A stretch of 35,000 nt of DNA from Glandiceps talaboti (lineage: Eukaryota > Hemichordata > Enteropneusta > Spengelidae), in the NCBI RefSeq assembly GCF_964340395.1, contig NC_135566.1, forward strand, positions 4,530,001-4,565,000, written 5' to 3'. The position numbers were made by a program, and so were the translations under genes. Numbering within the stretch: the first letter of the stretch is position 1; every line of letters starts with the position of its first letter. Below the pieces are notes generated by a model, which was not told the origin of the DNA, made no database searches, and saw only the letters and a program-made list of their open reading frames with translations. Shown here in pieces: positions 1 to 12,100 of this stretch.

Positions 1-1690
1 GATCAGGAAAGGGTATTAATTGTTCTCCCCTCGAAATGTTAAAATATATGCACTCTTCCCCCCCCCCCCAAAAAAAAAAATCACAGACACCCACCCCCTC
101 TCTGCTGTGCTTTGATTCAATTTTACCTATTATCACGTCAACCTGTTAAATGACACCAGAAAACACCCTTTTAGCTCTCCAATTTCAATAACATTTTTTT
201 TTTGGGGGGGGGGGGGGTAATACGACTTCGTAAAGTTCGGCTTCCGAGTTGTGTAACTTTTAGCCAGATAACATTCATGACGAGAATTCTATCGTCTATT
301 TGCTGAAAATGTGTCACTCCCCTTTGAAAAAAAATCTACACTTTACCACAACTATGCTAGGCTTAGAGTTACATGCATGCTTCGCCAATTCAACTCCAGT
401 CTACGATGGTGTAAAATAAACAATAGACCCGTATCATGTAAAAACTGCATCTTCCTAATTAACTACATTTGTGTTATGTGCTTTGTAGACTTGGGGAACC
501 AGTTCTACGGTTGTCAAGTTACAATACATGGACAAACGACTGACATAAACCATACGTGTAGATATCTTTTGTGTTTTGTCAATTTCATGGCAACACCCAT
601 AATTATGTTGTCATTTCGATGTTTACACATATTGTGACGTCCCAATTAGGCCGTGTGAACTCTACAACCGTGGACTCCCTTATCGATATCTATTCATCTC
701 ACGGACCGAACATCGGAACGAGAAAATCGTCGTTGGTGGCACCACTCTTGTTAAATTATTCGATTTGTTCAATTCTTAGGATCAGTTTCATCACCAAACA
801 AAATGTCGACAATCAATACCCTCATTTACAAAATGTTACCTCCGACTTCAGTTTTAACGGTATACGACATAGTGATTATCAGAAAAACGAAAGACTGCAT
901 AGTTTCGCCACTAGGAGCGCAGTTCAGATATTAGATTTTGATAGTCAGGGGTGTCACTAGTCTATCTGCTAGACCTCGGATGTTCTTCCGATAGAATACG
1001 ACACACGACAGAACATCGCTATCGAGGCCTCACTGCGAACTTCGTTCGCTTATATAGTATTGAAAGAAAGCCCGAACGTCTAGTCATCCACCGTCCCCAA
1101 CTTCTCAAAGGATAGCTGCAGTAAATTGTTTATACTATAGTAATACAAATATAAATTCATAGTATTTTTACTACAACAGATACCAAGATGCAAGGCATTT
1201 CTTAGGCATGTCTTACACACCATTACAATTATTGCCGATTTTGAGAATGTATGGGCCACCATCTTGCTGTCAACAGTGTTGAAAATAGGACATGCACATA
1301 TTATTCTAAAAGGCACAAGTATATTTTTGTACTGATGTGACATAAACATAAGGAGTGCACCTGTTAAGAGGCCAGCGGCTTCATGAAGATGGCACACACA
1401 TACAAATGCACATGTGCATGCATGCATGTACACAATCACACACACACATACACACATACATACATCAAATCTTCCTTCCACTGAAATAAGACAACCACAG
1501 GTTAGAGTATCATATATAGACTTTAAGTAAGAAGCAAGTTATAAGAAACATACAACACTCAAAGATGTGATGTGTTTGAAAATATATAACAAGTCAAACT
1601 ATGAAATGTTCCAACAGTGCAATAACATATATCCTATATCAAAATAATATAGTAATACGTTCCACACCAGCACAAAAGATACAATTGTAA
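1..1690. other. Flank with no recognisable gene, relatively CpG-rich at 220-1080
   Basis: Two overlapping open frames (311-637 and 571-960, plus strand) encode no protein I recognise and have no clear splice structure. CpG dinucleotides are visibly more frequent in 220-1080 than in the introns of RPA1 and merlin, which may mark unmethylated DNA or a neighbouring promoter. It also holds a C tract near 59-69, a G tract near 204-217 and a CA/CATA-rich stretch at 1390-1465. Confidence 0.4.
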
Positions 1691-1719
1691 TTCATTTGAA
1701 GAAACTGTTGATTGAAACC

Positions 1720-1873
1720 GGTGTTTTTGCTAAGGGTGGTAAAATCTACTTAGGTTCCCATGTTATTTTACCTGGGTTCCCAAACAAAACTACTGTAGAC
1801 TCTATGGGAAAACTGTCATTTTTACCCCTTCTCCCTTTCTGTTACCGGGGTTTCCAAGCTTTAGCAAAAACAC
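1720..1873. mobile_element. Short terminal-inverted-repeat element, 'GTGTTTTTGCTAA' family
   Basis: The left end GTGTTTTTGCTAA (1720-1732) is repeated inverted as TTAGCAAAAACAC at the right end. Inside, GGTAAAAT and ATTTTACC blocks form further inverted pairs. No coding capacity. Related copies lie at 24647-24815 (merlin intron 10) and 28222-28415 (merlin 3' UTR), and the 73-bp repeat at 2724-3030 looks derived from its end. No target-site duplication was identified. Confidence 0.6.
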
Positions 1874-1934
1874 TGAAATCAACAACCAAGCTGTTCCTTT
1901 CAAATGCTTCTTTTATTGTTATCTAACGACTCTG

Positions 1935-2300
1935 ATCTTTCTTATAAGTCTTTTCATTACATGGAATCTAACAACCTTGGTGTTTGTTTCAAATCTTTTG
2001 TTTTATGAAATCTAACACCCTTGGAGTTTCATTCTTTTCCATGGAATCTAACAAGCCTCGCGTTTGTTTCAAATCTTTCATTCCTTAGTGTAACAATTCT
2101 GGGGTTTCATTCAAAGCTTTCTGTACAATGAAATGTAACAACCCTTGCATTCTGTTGAAATCTTTCTTTTCCATGAAACTAACAACCCCGGTATTCTGTT
2201 GAAATCTTTCTTTTCCATCCAATCTAACAAGGCTTCTTTTTAAGTCTGTCATTATATGAAATCTAGCAACCCTGGTGAGGTGTTTCTGTTCAAATCCTCC
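1935..2300. repeat. Diverged minisatellite, about 41-45 bp unit
   Basis: About eight imperfect units of the form ATGRAATCTAACAACCYTGG followed by a T-rich GTTTCAAATCTTT part. It directly follows the element at 1720-1873. Open frames here are a by-product of the repeat. Confidence 0.6.
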
Positions 2301-2723
2301 TGGCATGACATTAAATATGCATATGAAATATTGTAAGACACAGTTCAAAGAAAACTAAATCATACCAATAACATGAAACTATGTACTGTAAATTCATACC
2401 ATGTGTAGTAAGTAAGGAAAAAAAGTTGTACGAAAGTTTCAAAATACAAAATTTCAGCTCTCAATGATATACACTTTTTTCTCATGTAACAATGAAAATA
2501 AACAATGTCTATGGAGAATTATACCATAGATTTCATCAAACCATAAAGCCATGGAAAAAACTGGTTCTATAAGAATGAGATGACACATACAGGATAAATG
2601 ATGTACTTTTGGGGATAATGTAAAAGTGAAATGAAAATATGGATAATCACGTAACAACAATTTTCAACTATTTGCTATGAAACCACTGTTTTTGTTCTAG
2701 GCAGCAAGTAGGTGATATCAAGA

Positions 2724-3030
2724 GTTCCCCAGCTATTTTACCTGGGCTCCATACCAGTTTTTTGTTAAGGTTGGTAAGTAGGTAAAATCTGCCTGAGTTC
2801 CACAGTCATTGTACCTGGGTTCTATACCAGTGTTTTGTTAAGGGTGGTAAGCAGGTAAAATCAACCCGAGTTCCCCAGTCATTGTACCCGGGTTCCATAC
2901 CAGTTTTTTGTTAAGGGTGGTAAGCAGGTAAAATCTGCCTGAGTTCCCCAGTCATTGTACCTGGGTTCTATACCACTGTTTTGTTAACGGTGGTAAGTAG
3001 GTAAAATCTACAAGCATTCCCGAGGTATTT
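2724..3030. repeat. 73-bp tandem repeat, four units plus a partial
   Basis: Units begin GTTCCCCAG or a close variant at 2724, 2797, 2870, 2943 and 3014 (partial), a steady 71-73 bp period. The unit contains TTTTGTTAAGGGTGGTAAG and GGTAAAATCT, which match the terminal part of the element at 1720-1873. It lies about 380 bp beyond the RPA1 stop codon and may be in its 3' UTR. Confidence 0.75.
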
Positions 3031-3406
3031 TGTAATAATTCTATCAACACAATTATACAAAATATGGAAATCTAAACACCTTTCACCAGAATACCTCCCT
3101 GTATTAATATCTAGGTTCAGATCCCAGCCTAAAACAAATTGCTACATACGTTGTTTTGAGCAGAGGAAAACTCTCTTTTACTAGCTTCAATTACTAGATA
3201 GAGGGAGCTGTTACTCAAAAGGTCAAAAGGTGAATTCTGGAGTGTACACACCTCAATACTATAGATATAAAGTTACTTCACCCTCTCATCCATACTTAGG
3301 GGATAACTGAATCAACCCATGGCAACCAGAAATTAGAGGGGGGGGGGGGGTTAAATAAGAGTAAAGAAAGAGAAAAAATTGCAGACATAGTATCATGTGC
3401 CTCTAA

Positions 3407-6179
3407 CTACATGGCAGCTAAGCTCCTTATGTCCATAATCAATTTCTTGCTGTGTTCCTTGAAGTCCAATGGTCTGACATCCATGGCTGAACATTTCAAA
3501 CGTGTCTCATCCTGAAACGGAAAGAAATGTCAACACATGAATTACACATTCGATTTTCAATGAAAAAGAGTGAGAGCAGACATTAAACAGAAAGATGCAT
3601 TATTTTACACCACTTGAGGGCGCTACTTTTTGAAAGGGGTATCAAAAGGTGACTAATAAAATGTACACTGGAAAAGTGAATCCCAATACACCATTTCACA
3701 GCACCATTCACCTGAAAAGTTTATCACCCTAAACATGTGTAGATAACTTCACTGAGAAAGTCTACTAGGATATACCATGAGAAAACACTATTGAGAGGTG
3801 CATTGAGATGTACCACTAGAGGACGTTATTCACTTCAAAGGTGCATTAGTGTATGCTTACATTGTAAGTTTCCTGTTTGATTCTCATCCTGAAGTTATAA
3901 GATTTGAAATTGGCTTCCTGGAAGAGGGCATCAAACTCTGCTTCATTCTGTGTAGAAAGAGAGGTAAAAAGTCAGATTAATAATGGAGGCCAGTATATCC
4001 TGTACTAAGTAATAATCAAAGATTGGAGATTGTCACTAAGTAACTTTCCGTTTTTCATATCCTAGATCTTTGCCTTTGGACAAACATTTTAAATAAACAA
4101 TACAACGTCTCACTTGCTTAGGTAGTTAACAACATGTGAATATGGCACTGGAGGTTAGTTGAAATTGTAAATGTTCTGTAACTTTCTGGTTGGCTTTCAA
4201 AGACAAACACTTCTTTGTTCTCACAAATCAAAGTCTACATGACATAAAGCTGTTTGTGTTTCTTAATCACGGTTGAACTGACAAGTAGCCGTGCTTTTGT
4301 AGTAACATAGCTTTTAATATATGCAAACCTTTGTGCCAAGTTTAAATGATATATTCATGTGTCTACCACTTAAATAGAGGTACTGCACCTGTGTTACGGT
4401 AGCTATCTGACTAGTTAGTCAACCCCTCTACTGAAATATACAAACAACTCACTGTGTCTTTAAGATTGCCAATGTATTCAGCTTTCTGCCCAAGTAAACT
4501 TTCCGCTTGTCCTTGGAAACATGTCACCCACTGTCCATCAGCAAAGTCAACCACATTGGCCTAGAGGGGGGTAAGAAATACACAATATGTAAATAAAAGC
4601 AGCCACAAGAAATAACCATCAGTGTATCATGTTACGGAGCCCTCGCAAAGTCTAATTATTCAAAAAAATATAGCAGTTCCTAGTTACGAGATCAACCTGT
4701 GATTGTAAAAGTGAAGCAATCACTGTTTCTGCACCTCTCACAAGGTGTTTTCATAGAAAGCAGTTCATATGTCACTGCACCCTCACGTAGGCTTGCCGTT
4801 TTCATAGATATAAAAGTTAGGTGTACAGCGCCCTCATAAGGTTTGGCTATATTCAGAGAAATGAATCAGCCACTACGCTACAATGTCCTCTCCAGATGGT
4901 GACTATATACTTACCGATAACAACAGTCGATATTTGAAATCTTGGTATTCCTTATTACATTTCTCACATCGATATGAACCATCTGTGTTTTCTATCACCT
5001 TCTTGTTACATTCTGCCGATGGACATGCCTGAAATAAACACCAAATGTTATAAATCAATGCAGCAACTGTAAAACCTTACAGGTATTTTCAGGGTGAGAA
5101 TTTCTTCATTTTTACTCTTTAAAACACTGACATGCATACAGCTGCACATTGAATGGGAAAATAGTTTAATATGTAAGTTTCAAAACATAGACTTTCCAAT
5201 GAACCATTTCAGTATGTAGGTCAAGATAGCAACTGAGTCAGAACTTTTGTAAACCATTGGAATGAATTACCTAATTCACTAGGTGGCTTTATCAACATAT
5301 CTATACCTCAGTTGTCTATGAAGTCGTTATAACACGGTGTATGTTCATCATGGAAGTTCTCAGATTCATACACAAGTTCTCTTCTTCCACTTTTGATTGA
5401 GAAACAGACATTTTTCAAACCAATCACTTGTCCCTTTTCAGTGTCTAACTGGATCTGTGTTTTGGGTTGCTATTTTTCACGAAGAAAAAATTACATTTAC
5501 TGTGCTTTATGAAGACCTTACCTTGTACATACTGTTTTCTTTTTTAATGAAGATGACAGTAGCTTTACTGGTAAAATAATCAGGCTGTTAAGAAAAATAA
5601 AGTTGTAAAATTAGATTACATGAAAGCAGTCACGAAATAAAAGAATTTTTTAAAACAAACATTGGGTTCTGGAGAAACATCATTATTTTGAGTTGAAACT
5701 TGTGGTTCATTCATTGTTCAGTGGTGGTCCTTGCCATGGACATGTATTTCATTTGAAACTCTTTTGACAGAAGGTCTGCTTAGGTAAACAACTAGTCAGA
5801 AATTCAAACCAATGACTACACACTGTGATATGTCATAACTTTTGTTTATAATTCTTGTCAATTTCATAGAATCTCTCAATCAGAATCAAAATATATGAAC
5901 CCCACCCATTTATACCCCTAGTTTTGGTTAAAGAAACTTCCAACAGATGACAAATATAGAATGAATATTTTGTTTCTTTTGGAACATGCTCATAAGATTT
6001 ATAAACATGACACTCTATAGGTTCTTTTTTCATCATCTTCATGACCTCTCACCTTTTCTCCATAACCCAGGTTCTGTGTCTTGACCTCCATCAGGTTCTT
6101 CCAATTAGTGCTTCCACCCCCTCCTGATCTCTGTTCAGAAATGGACTGTGTTTCCTTGGAACATCCCACACCATCATAC
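3407..6179 (-). CDS. RPA1: RPA1 exons 12-17: zinc-ribbon DNA-binding domain C and trimer core
   Basis: Residues 396-596. After a Gly/Ser-rich linker comes [18 protein letters not shown], the strongly conserved entry to DBD-C. Exon 14 encodes a complete C4 zinc ribbon: Cys461-x4-Cys466-x13-Cys480-x2-Cys483, the exact spacing of the vertebrate protein. Exons 15-17 give the remaining OB strands ([22 protein letters not shown]) and the C-terminal helix used for trimerisation with RPA2 and RPA3. The protein ends LAAM and not in the human tail RRSA. The stop codon is at 3407-3409. No canonical poly(A) signal is visible within about 400 bp downstream on the minus strand. Confidence 0.95.
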
Positions 6180-9100
6180 CTAGGATGACAAAATTGTGGT
6201 TGTCATAACGACCATTACATGTTTGTAACTGGATACAGAAAACCATATGCACACTTTTTTAAAAACTGCATTTGTTTTATTGCATTACATTAACATATGT
6301 CGATTGTTCTCTTTAAAAATTCCATGACAGTGGGCTTCTCGTGTAATTGAACCAAATTTACATATATTTGAATAACTTTAAATATGATTTAGTATCATTA
6401 TCATTATCGTGGTCTTGGATAATCATACCTAATTTCCATATGGAGAATATATTGTTCAATGTTCCAAGAATCAATAGAATAGTACAATATAGTTACTTTG
6501 GCAATAAATTGTAAAGGAATGCAATGTTTCGATCTGTGTACTACGGATCTTGATCATGTGAAAATCAAGTGTGTGATCAAGATCCGTATTACGTCACATT
6601 TGTTTCCACTTTACCATTCCAAGTAACTATACTGACTCTCCTAATTTCCATATATTTGAATATTTAAAAAAAGACTTGAACACCAATCTTACCATCCCCT
6701 TAGGTGATGTGCTTTAGGTATGTCTGGGTTGATTTGAAGAACACTAGATTGTAGGAGTGACAAAGATCGCCCTCCAAAGTCTGACAGTCTGGCACCTTTG
6801 ACAGCTAATACAGGATTATTAGAACCATCAAACTTCTCAGCCTAGAAAAGTAAAACACACCACAATTATCATTATGAGTCTTTGCTTAGCTTTAGAAATA
6901 CTTCAATGGATAGGAGAAATCTAGTTTCAGTAATTCATGTACCAATAGGAGGTAATCTGGTTATATTTAATATTCAGAGAACCTTTAGAAGCTCTCTAAA
7001 AAATAGGCCATATGGATGAGCATTGGGTATTTATTTTGGATTTTAATTTATAAAATATTTTTATCATGGCTTCCTACTTGCGAAATCAATGTGAAATAAC
7101 GTGTGCTAAGTCGTTGTTTGTAACTCAATAAATTGCAAAAGATTAATAAATGTCAAAGATACCCTATAGCAATGATGAAAATGTCTCTAATTTGCTGGAG
7201 AGGAGTTCTCCTTTTAAAGTGGCCATATGGATGAGGACTAGGTATTTATTTTGGATTTTTAATTTACAAAACTATTTTATCATGGCTTCCTCTTGAAAAA
7301 TCAATGTGAAACAACATATGCCAAGTCTGTGTTCGTAACTCAAAACATTGCAAAAGATTACTAAATGTGTAAAAAGATTGTTATTGTACGTACAATAAAA
7401 TACTTTTATACATTAAAAATCCAAAATAAATACCTAATCCTCATCCATGTGGCTGCTTTAAAGTAATCTGTTAAAGTAAAGAGTTTTACTTACGTCATCT
7501 CCCCACAATGTCATTGAGACAACCTTCTCTGAATCGTCCACAATCTGAATGTCTCTTTTAGTCACTTCTTTGTTAGTAGCACGGGTTGTGATGGTGGTGA
7601 CATCTCCAACACTTTTACATACACCAATCACATCTAGGATATAATATGTACAGATTTACAATCTAAGTAGACACAAACTTTGTGAGATTCAAGCAGACCT
7701 GTGTAGTGGGTTTAGAGTAATGGTTTGGCCAGGATTGGAATTTGCAGGTTGTGAATACTAGTCTCGCTGCTGCCATCTTTTTTCCATAAATGGCTGATGT
7801 CTTTGGGCAAGATTTGAACCAAGCAGGGGTGAATAAATCATTTTGTGCACTGGTGGTCCCCAGACCAGTGCCTTAAAAAATCCAGTGGTCCTGCTGTAAG
7901 AATTAGTGGTCCAAGGTCCCACTAATGTGAAACATTAAATCTTACCTATGAATCTGTATATTCAGACGACTTTTTAACACAGTTATTAACAGTAAGGTAT
8001 TGGTCCGATGGACCCAGGACCAGTGGATTTATTCACCCCTGCCATGATTGTGCCCCAGTTAACCTAACTGAATGGGGATAACTTAATAATCCTGCGCACC
8101 TCACAGGCTGAAGTGAGTGTGACTAACTTTGTAATTATTCTACTTTGTAATAAATTTCATTTAGTGTACCTGGTCATGGGGCCTCACTGGCTGCAATGAG
8201 CTTGACTAACTTTGTGATCATCCCACATTGTAGTCACATTCATTTAGTGTACATGGTCTGACCACTCACTGGCTGCAATGAGCTTAACTATCTTTGTGAT
8301 CATCCCACTTTGTAATAAACTTCATTTAGTGTACATGTGGTTATTTACAATTATTTCTACTACTTACCAACCATGTTGTCTTTCTCAATGTTTTCTAAAG
8401 TATCGATTGGTTTGAAATCAAATTGTACATTAGGAATGTCATCAACATCCTGATCCTCACACGGCATCAGCTGGGTCTCGTTATTAAACGACATCTCGTA
8501 ATCGTTCTTGATGGATGTGTACTGTCTGTTGGCAGTCTTCAGATTTCCTCTCGTTATGAAGTACACCTGTAATGTCATAAACATGGATGATTGGTGCATA
8601 TTCTTATGGCCATTTGACCTTGAAAAACAAGTCCAAGGTCAAATTGAATATTCTCAATAAAAAAGTTCCACTGATAGTACAATGTTCATCTTACATGTCA
8701 ACAAACACTGATGATGGTCATTTGACCTTGAAAAACAATGTCAAGTCTCATGACAGCTGTCCTGTCAGTCAGAGGTTAATAATGAGTGAGACTGGTGTTG
8801 GGGTTGGTATGGGCATTTACCCTTCTGCTAGCATATGCTGGTGAGGTGCTAGTACCAGCAATGTGTTAGTAGTAAGCTAACTCAACAAGTACCTGATGAG
8901 GAAATTGATTATTGAGCTGTACGAACTGACAGACACACACATACACAGACAAATTCCCTCCTGTTATAGCAACATCGCTAAGTTGCCTGCACGGGTTGAT
9001 AAAATGAAATGGTTATATGAATGAATGAATGATCTTTACCTTGCCTACTTCCACCATGTCATGATACTTTTTACATTGATCATTGAAGGCAGTTGCTCGA

Positions 9101-12100
9101 ATCTCAGCAGAATCATCTATCAAATCCATGGAAAACAAACATCCCTCACCACGGGAATTACTCCAGTTACGAATCTTTGACTTGTTGGTTACCCGGGCTC
9201 TGATGGTCCATCTGAAAGAATCAAGTCAAATTAAATCTGTCATCACTTCTAATAACACAAAATATGTGTGCAATGTTATAAGCAGTATCGTTTTCACATA
9301 TTTTTTGTACAAATTTCAGAATTTCATTTTGTCCTATACGAAAATATGGGGCTGTTGCTGGTTGAGTGGTTAGCTCATTTGCCACATACTACAACAAATC
9401 TAGGTTTTAACTTGCCCAGTAACCAGGACTCAGTAAGAAAAATCTTATTTGGTTTGATCCTGAGGAACAATACAGGTTCTCAATGACTATTCCAGTTTCC
9501 TTCAGCTTTAACTCTGGGGAGCGGCACATGACATGTTTAATTTCCAAATTCACTTAAAAGTACATATTTTTATCATTATGGCTTATAAACACAAACTCTC
9601 CATTAGGAAATATAATACACATAACATAATTTTTCCACATAAAAGAAAACATTTTCTGTTCTTGCAACTGCAGCAGTACATAGCACTAACTCACAATAAG
9701 AAATATTAAAATGTGTACGTTTGGGTACAGTGGTATGGAGTGAGGCTAGCAATAGGAAACACTTTGGCAAGTCCATTAACACACTAAATTTCACAAGAAG
9801 TAGAATTTTGAAATGTGTACCTGTTCTGGTATGGAGTGAGGCTAGCAATAGGAAACACTTTGGCAAGTCCACCACCTGGTGTTGTGGGCATCTTGGGCAT
9901 CTCATTATCACTACGATATGATGAAGCAGCTAAGAAAACAACAAATAATCACATCATAAATATACTGAATTTTGATATACATTGAAACTATAGTGAAGAA
10001 GAAATTTGAGATATTGAGACTTGTATTCTTTAAAGTCTTACGAATATCGCAAAAGAAATACAAACATAACTTATCTACTGTATTACTATATTTTGATAGT
10101 GAAATTCATGTACAAAACATAAAAATGAAAAAATAAAAACAATTTGTATTGCAACATTCATTCATTTCTTTTTGATGAAAAAATGAACATTACATTGAAA
10201 GCTATACAGTTTGTTTCCAAGTTGACTGTTTCTAAAACAGTCAATGTTTTTTTAAAGTGAATTACAAAAGATTTTTTTTTCCTTTGGAATTTCAATAATA
10301 ATCTTTACAGCCTAGAAATGGGTTTTGTAGACCCGAGGTTGTATGGTACTAGGGCCTGACTTTACTAGGGTCCACAAGTTGTACTACCGAGGTCCGTAAA
10401 ATTGATATGCAGGCTGTAAAGGGTTTATCATATACGATATGTAGTTGCACGGAAACATCATTTGAATCACATAACCACATACATGTAAATTGACTGACAC
10501 ATTAGTGTAGTCACACAAACATATAAATAGTGATGAAATTAAAAAGGCAAATTACTCAGTGAACAGATATCGATGAATGTGCCACTTGCCATATTTGGGC
10601 AATGTGTGCCAGGGTTTGATACAGAAAATTATTGCCTGGGTTTGATGCACATGCCCACCATTGAATTACATAGGCAGAGATACTGAGTATATGATAAATT
10701 ATCATATCAATATATTAATTAAATGGTACCTTGGTTTAGTGGTTTGGCAGCTGGCTGACCCGTACTGCCTGTAAAAAAAGGTCAAAGGTCAAACTGAGCT
10801 TAGAGGTTAAACAACATGTAATACGTGGGATTTCTACACACACACAAATGCAAAACTGCACATTGAACAGTGACAAGTCCTTAGTACAAAATACATGCCT
10901 TTTTACTGCTTACAAACGATGAGTTGGCCAGTCAGTTTAAGTGTGTATGTAGACATGTTAGTCAATTAAATGTGTATGTGTAGACATGTTAGTCATGAGT
11001 TTCAGTTCATAACCATACATTTAACAGTCTGTATGCTATAGAAATTATCATTAAATGTTTGAGGGAAACTATGAAACACTTTTGCATTTGTGGAATTTTT
11101 ATCCCACCATGAGTAACATGGCTTTTTTTATCTGTTCACACAGAGTGCATCTTTTTTCTTTTTTTCAAACATCAGATTCAAGAAAGAGAGACACTTGAAA
11201 TCTTACCTTGGGCAGCAACAGACTGTGTAAGTGGAATGGGATTACCTATTTTGCATTGTACTTGATCACTGGATGCAACCACTGATACTTCAAGGATTAT
11301 CATGACACGTCTGGAAGAGTAGGATAAAGTGATTTTAAATACTGGTACTTCTAGGCTCAAAGTTTATAATATCCGTGAATAGTTTCATCAGGTTGGACAA
11401 TATCTTGAGAAAAATAGTTATATTTCACAACCAAGGTAATTTTTCATACCAGAGATACCACTACGAGGCAAACAGTTCTGAAGATGGCTGCCGATGGTAG
11501 TCTAACGTCAACGTTCTCTGGTATGAAAAATTACCTTGGTTGTGAAATATAACTATTTTTCTCAAAGTTTATAACTTTGACAAATATCACTTTGGTTGAA
11601 AAGAGTTGTACAGTCTTACAGGTAACTTGACTTACTTGTTATCCGCAAGGTTGTTACAGATATACTTTTCAAGTTGAATGATGGTTCTTACTGCTAGGTC
11701 TCCGTTGATGACTTTTGGATTTAGTTGGGTTGCCAGCATAGCTTGAAAAGGAATCATCCAAGACATTGACATATTATTTAAATATTATATCTATAATAAT
11801 AATATACATTATTGCTACAATGCTGGAGAAAACATTTTAACATAACAAGTAATTATGATCCGGATTCATTTTTATTCTTCTTGTCTGCTTTTATATATAC
11901 ACTTTTTACCATCAAGATCAAATACACATCTGTCAACTTTAAATTCTTCTGAAATTGTAAAGTTCATATAGTCTGACTAAACCTTCAACACTGTCTTCTC
12001 TGTGTGTGATATCAGGGATCTAAATAAGGGCCCACGACTGACCATTCCACATTTCCTTGCAGGCTACTTTTTCAGGACTTTGTGTATAGCAATTTGTTGT

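Noticed and set aside
571-960. 129-residue open frame on the plus strand in the left flank
   Set aside because: No recognisable domain, no supported splice partners, and the sequence drifts without codon-like constraint; not called as a gene.
8587-8844. 85-residue plus-strand open frame opposite RPA1
   Set aside because: Intron 8 sequence antisense to RPA1 with diverged TGACCTTGAAAA repeats; no protein similarity.
9350-9480. Second tRNA-like SINE head (GGTTGAGTGGTTAGCTC)
   Set aside because: An A-box-like word is present but the B box is too degraded to support a call.
9603-9911. 102-residue minus-strand frame with a duplicated [13 protein letters not shown]
   Set aside because: Wrong frame of RPA1 exon 7 and its intronic copy; the duplication is real, the protein is not.
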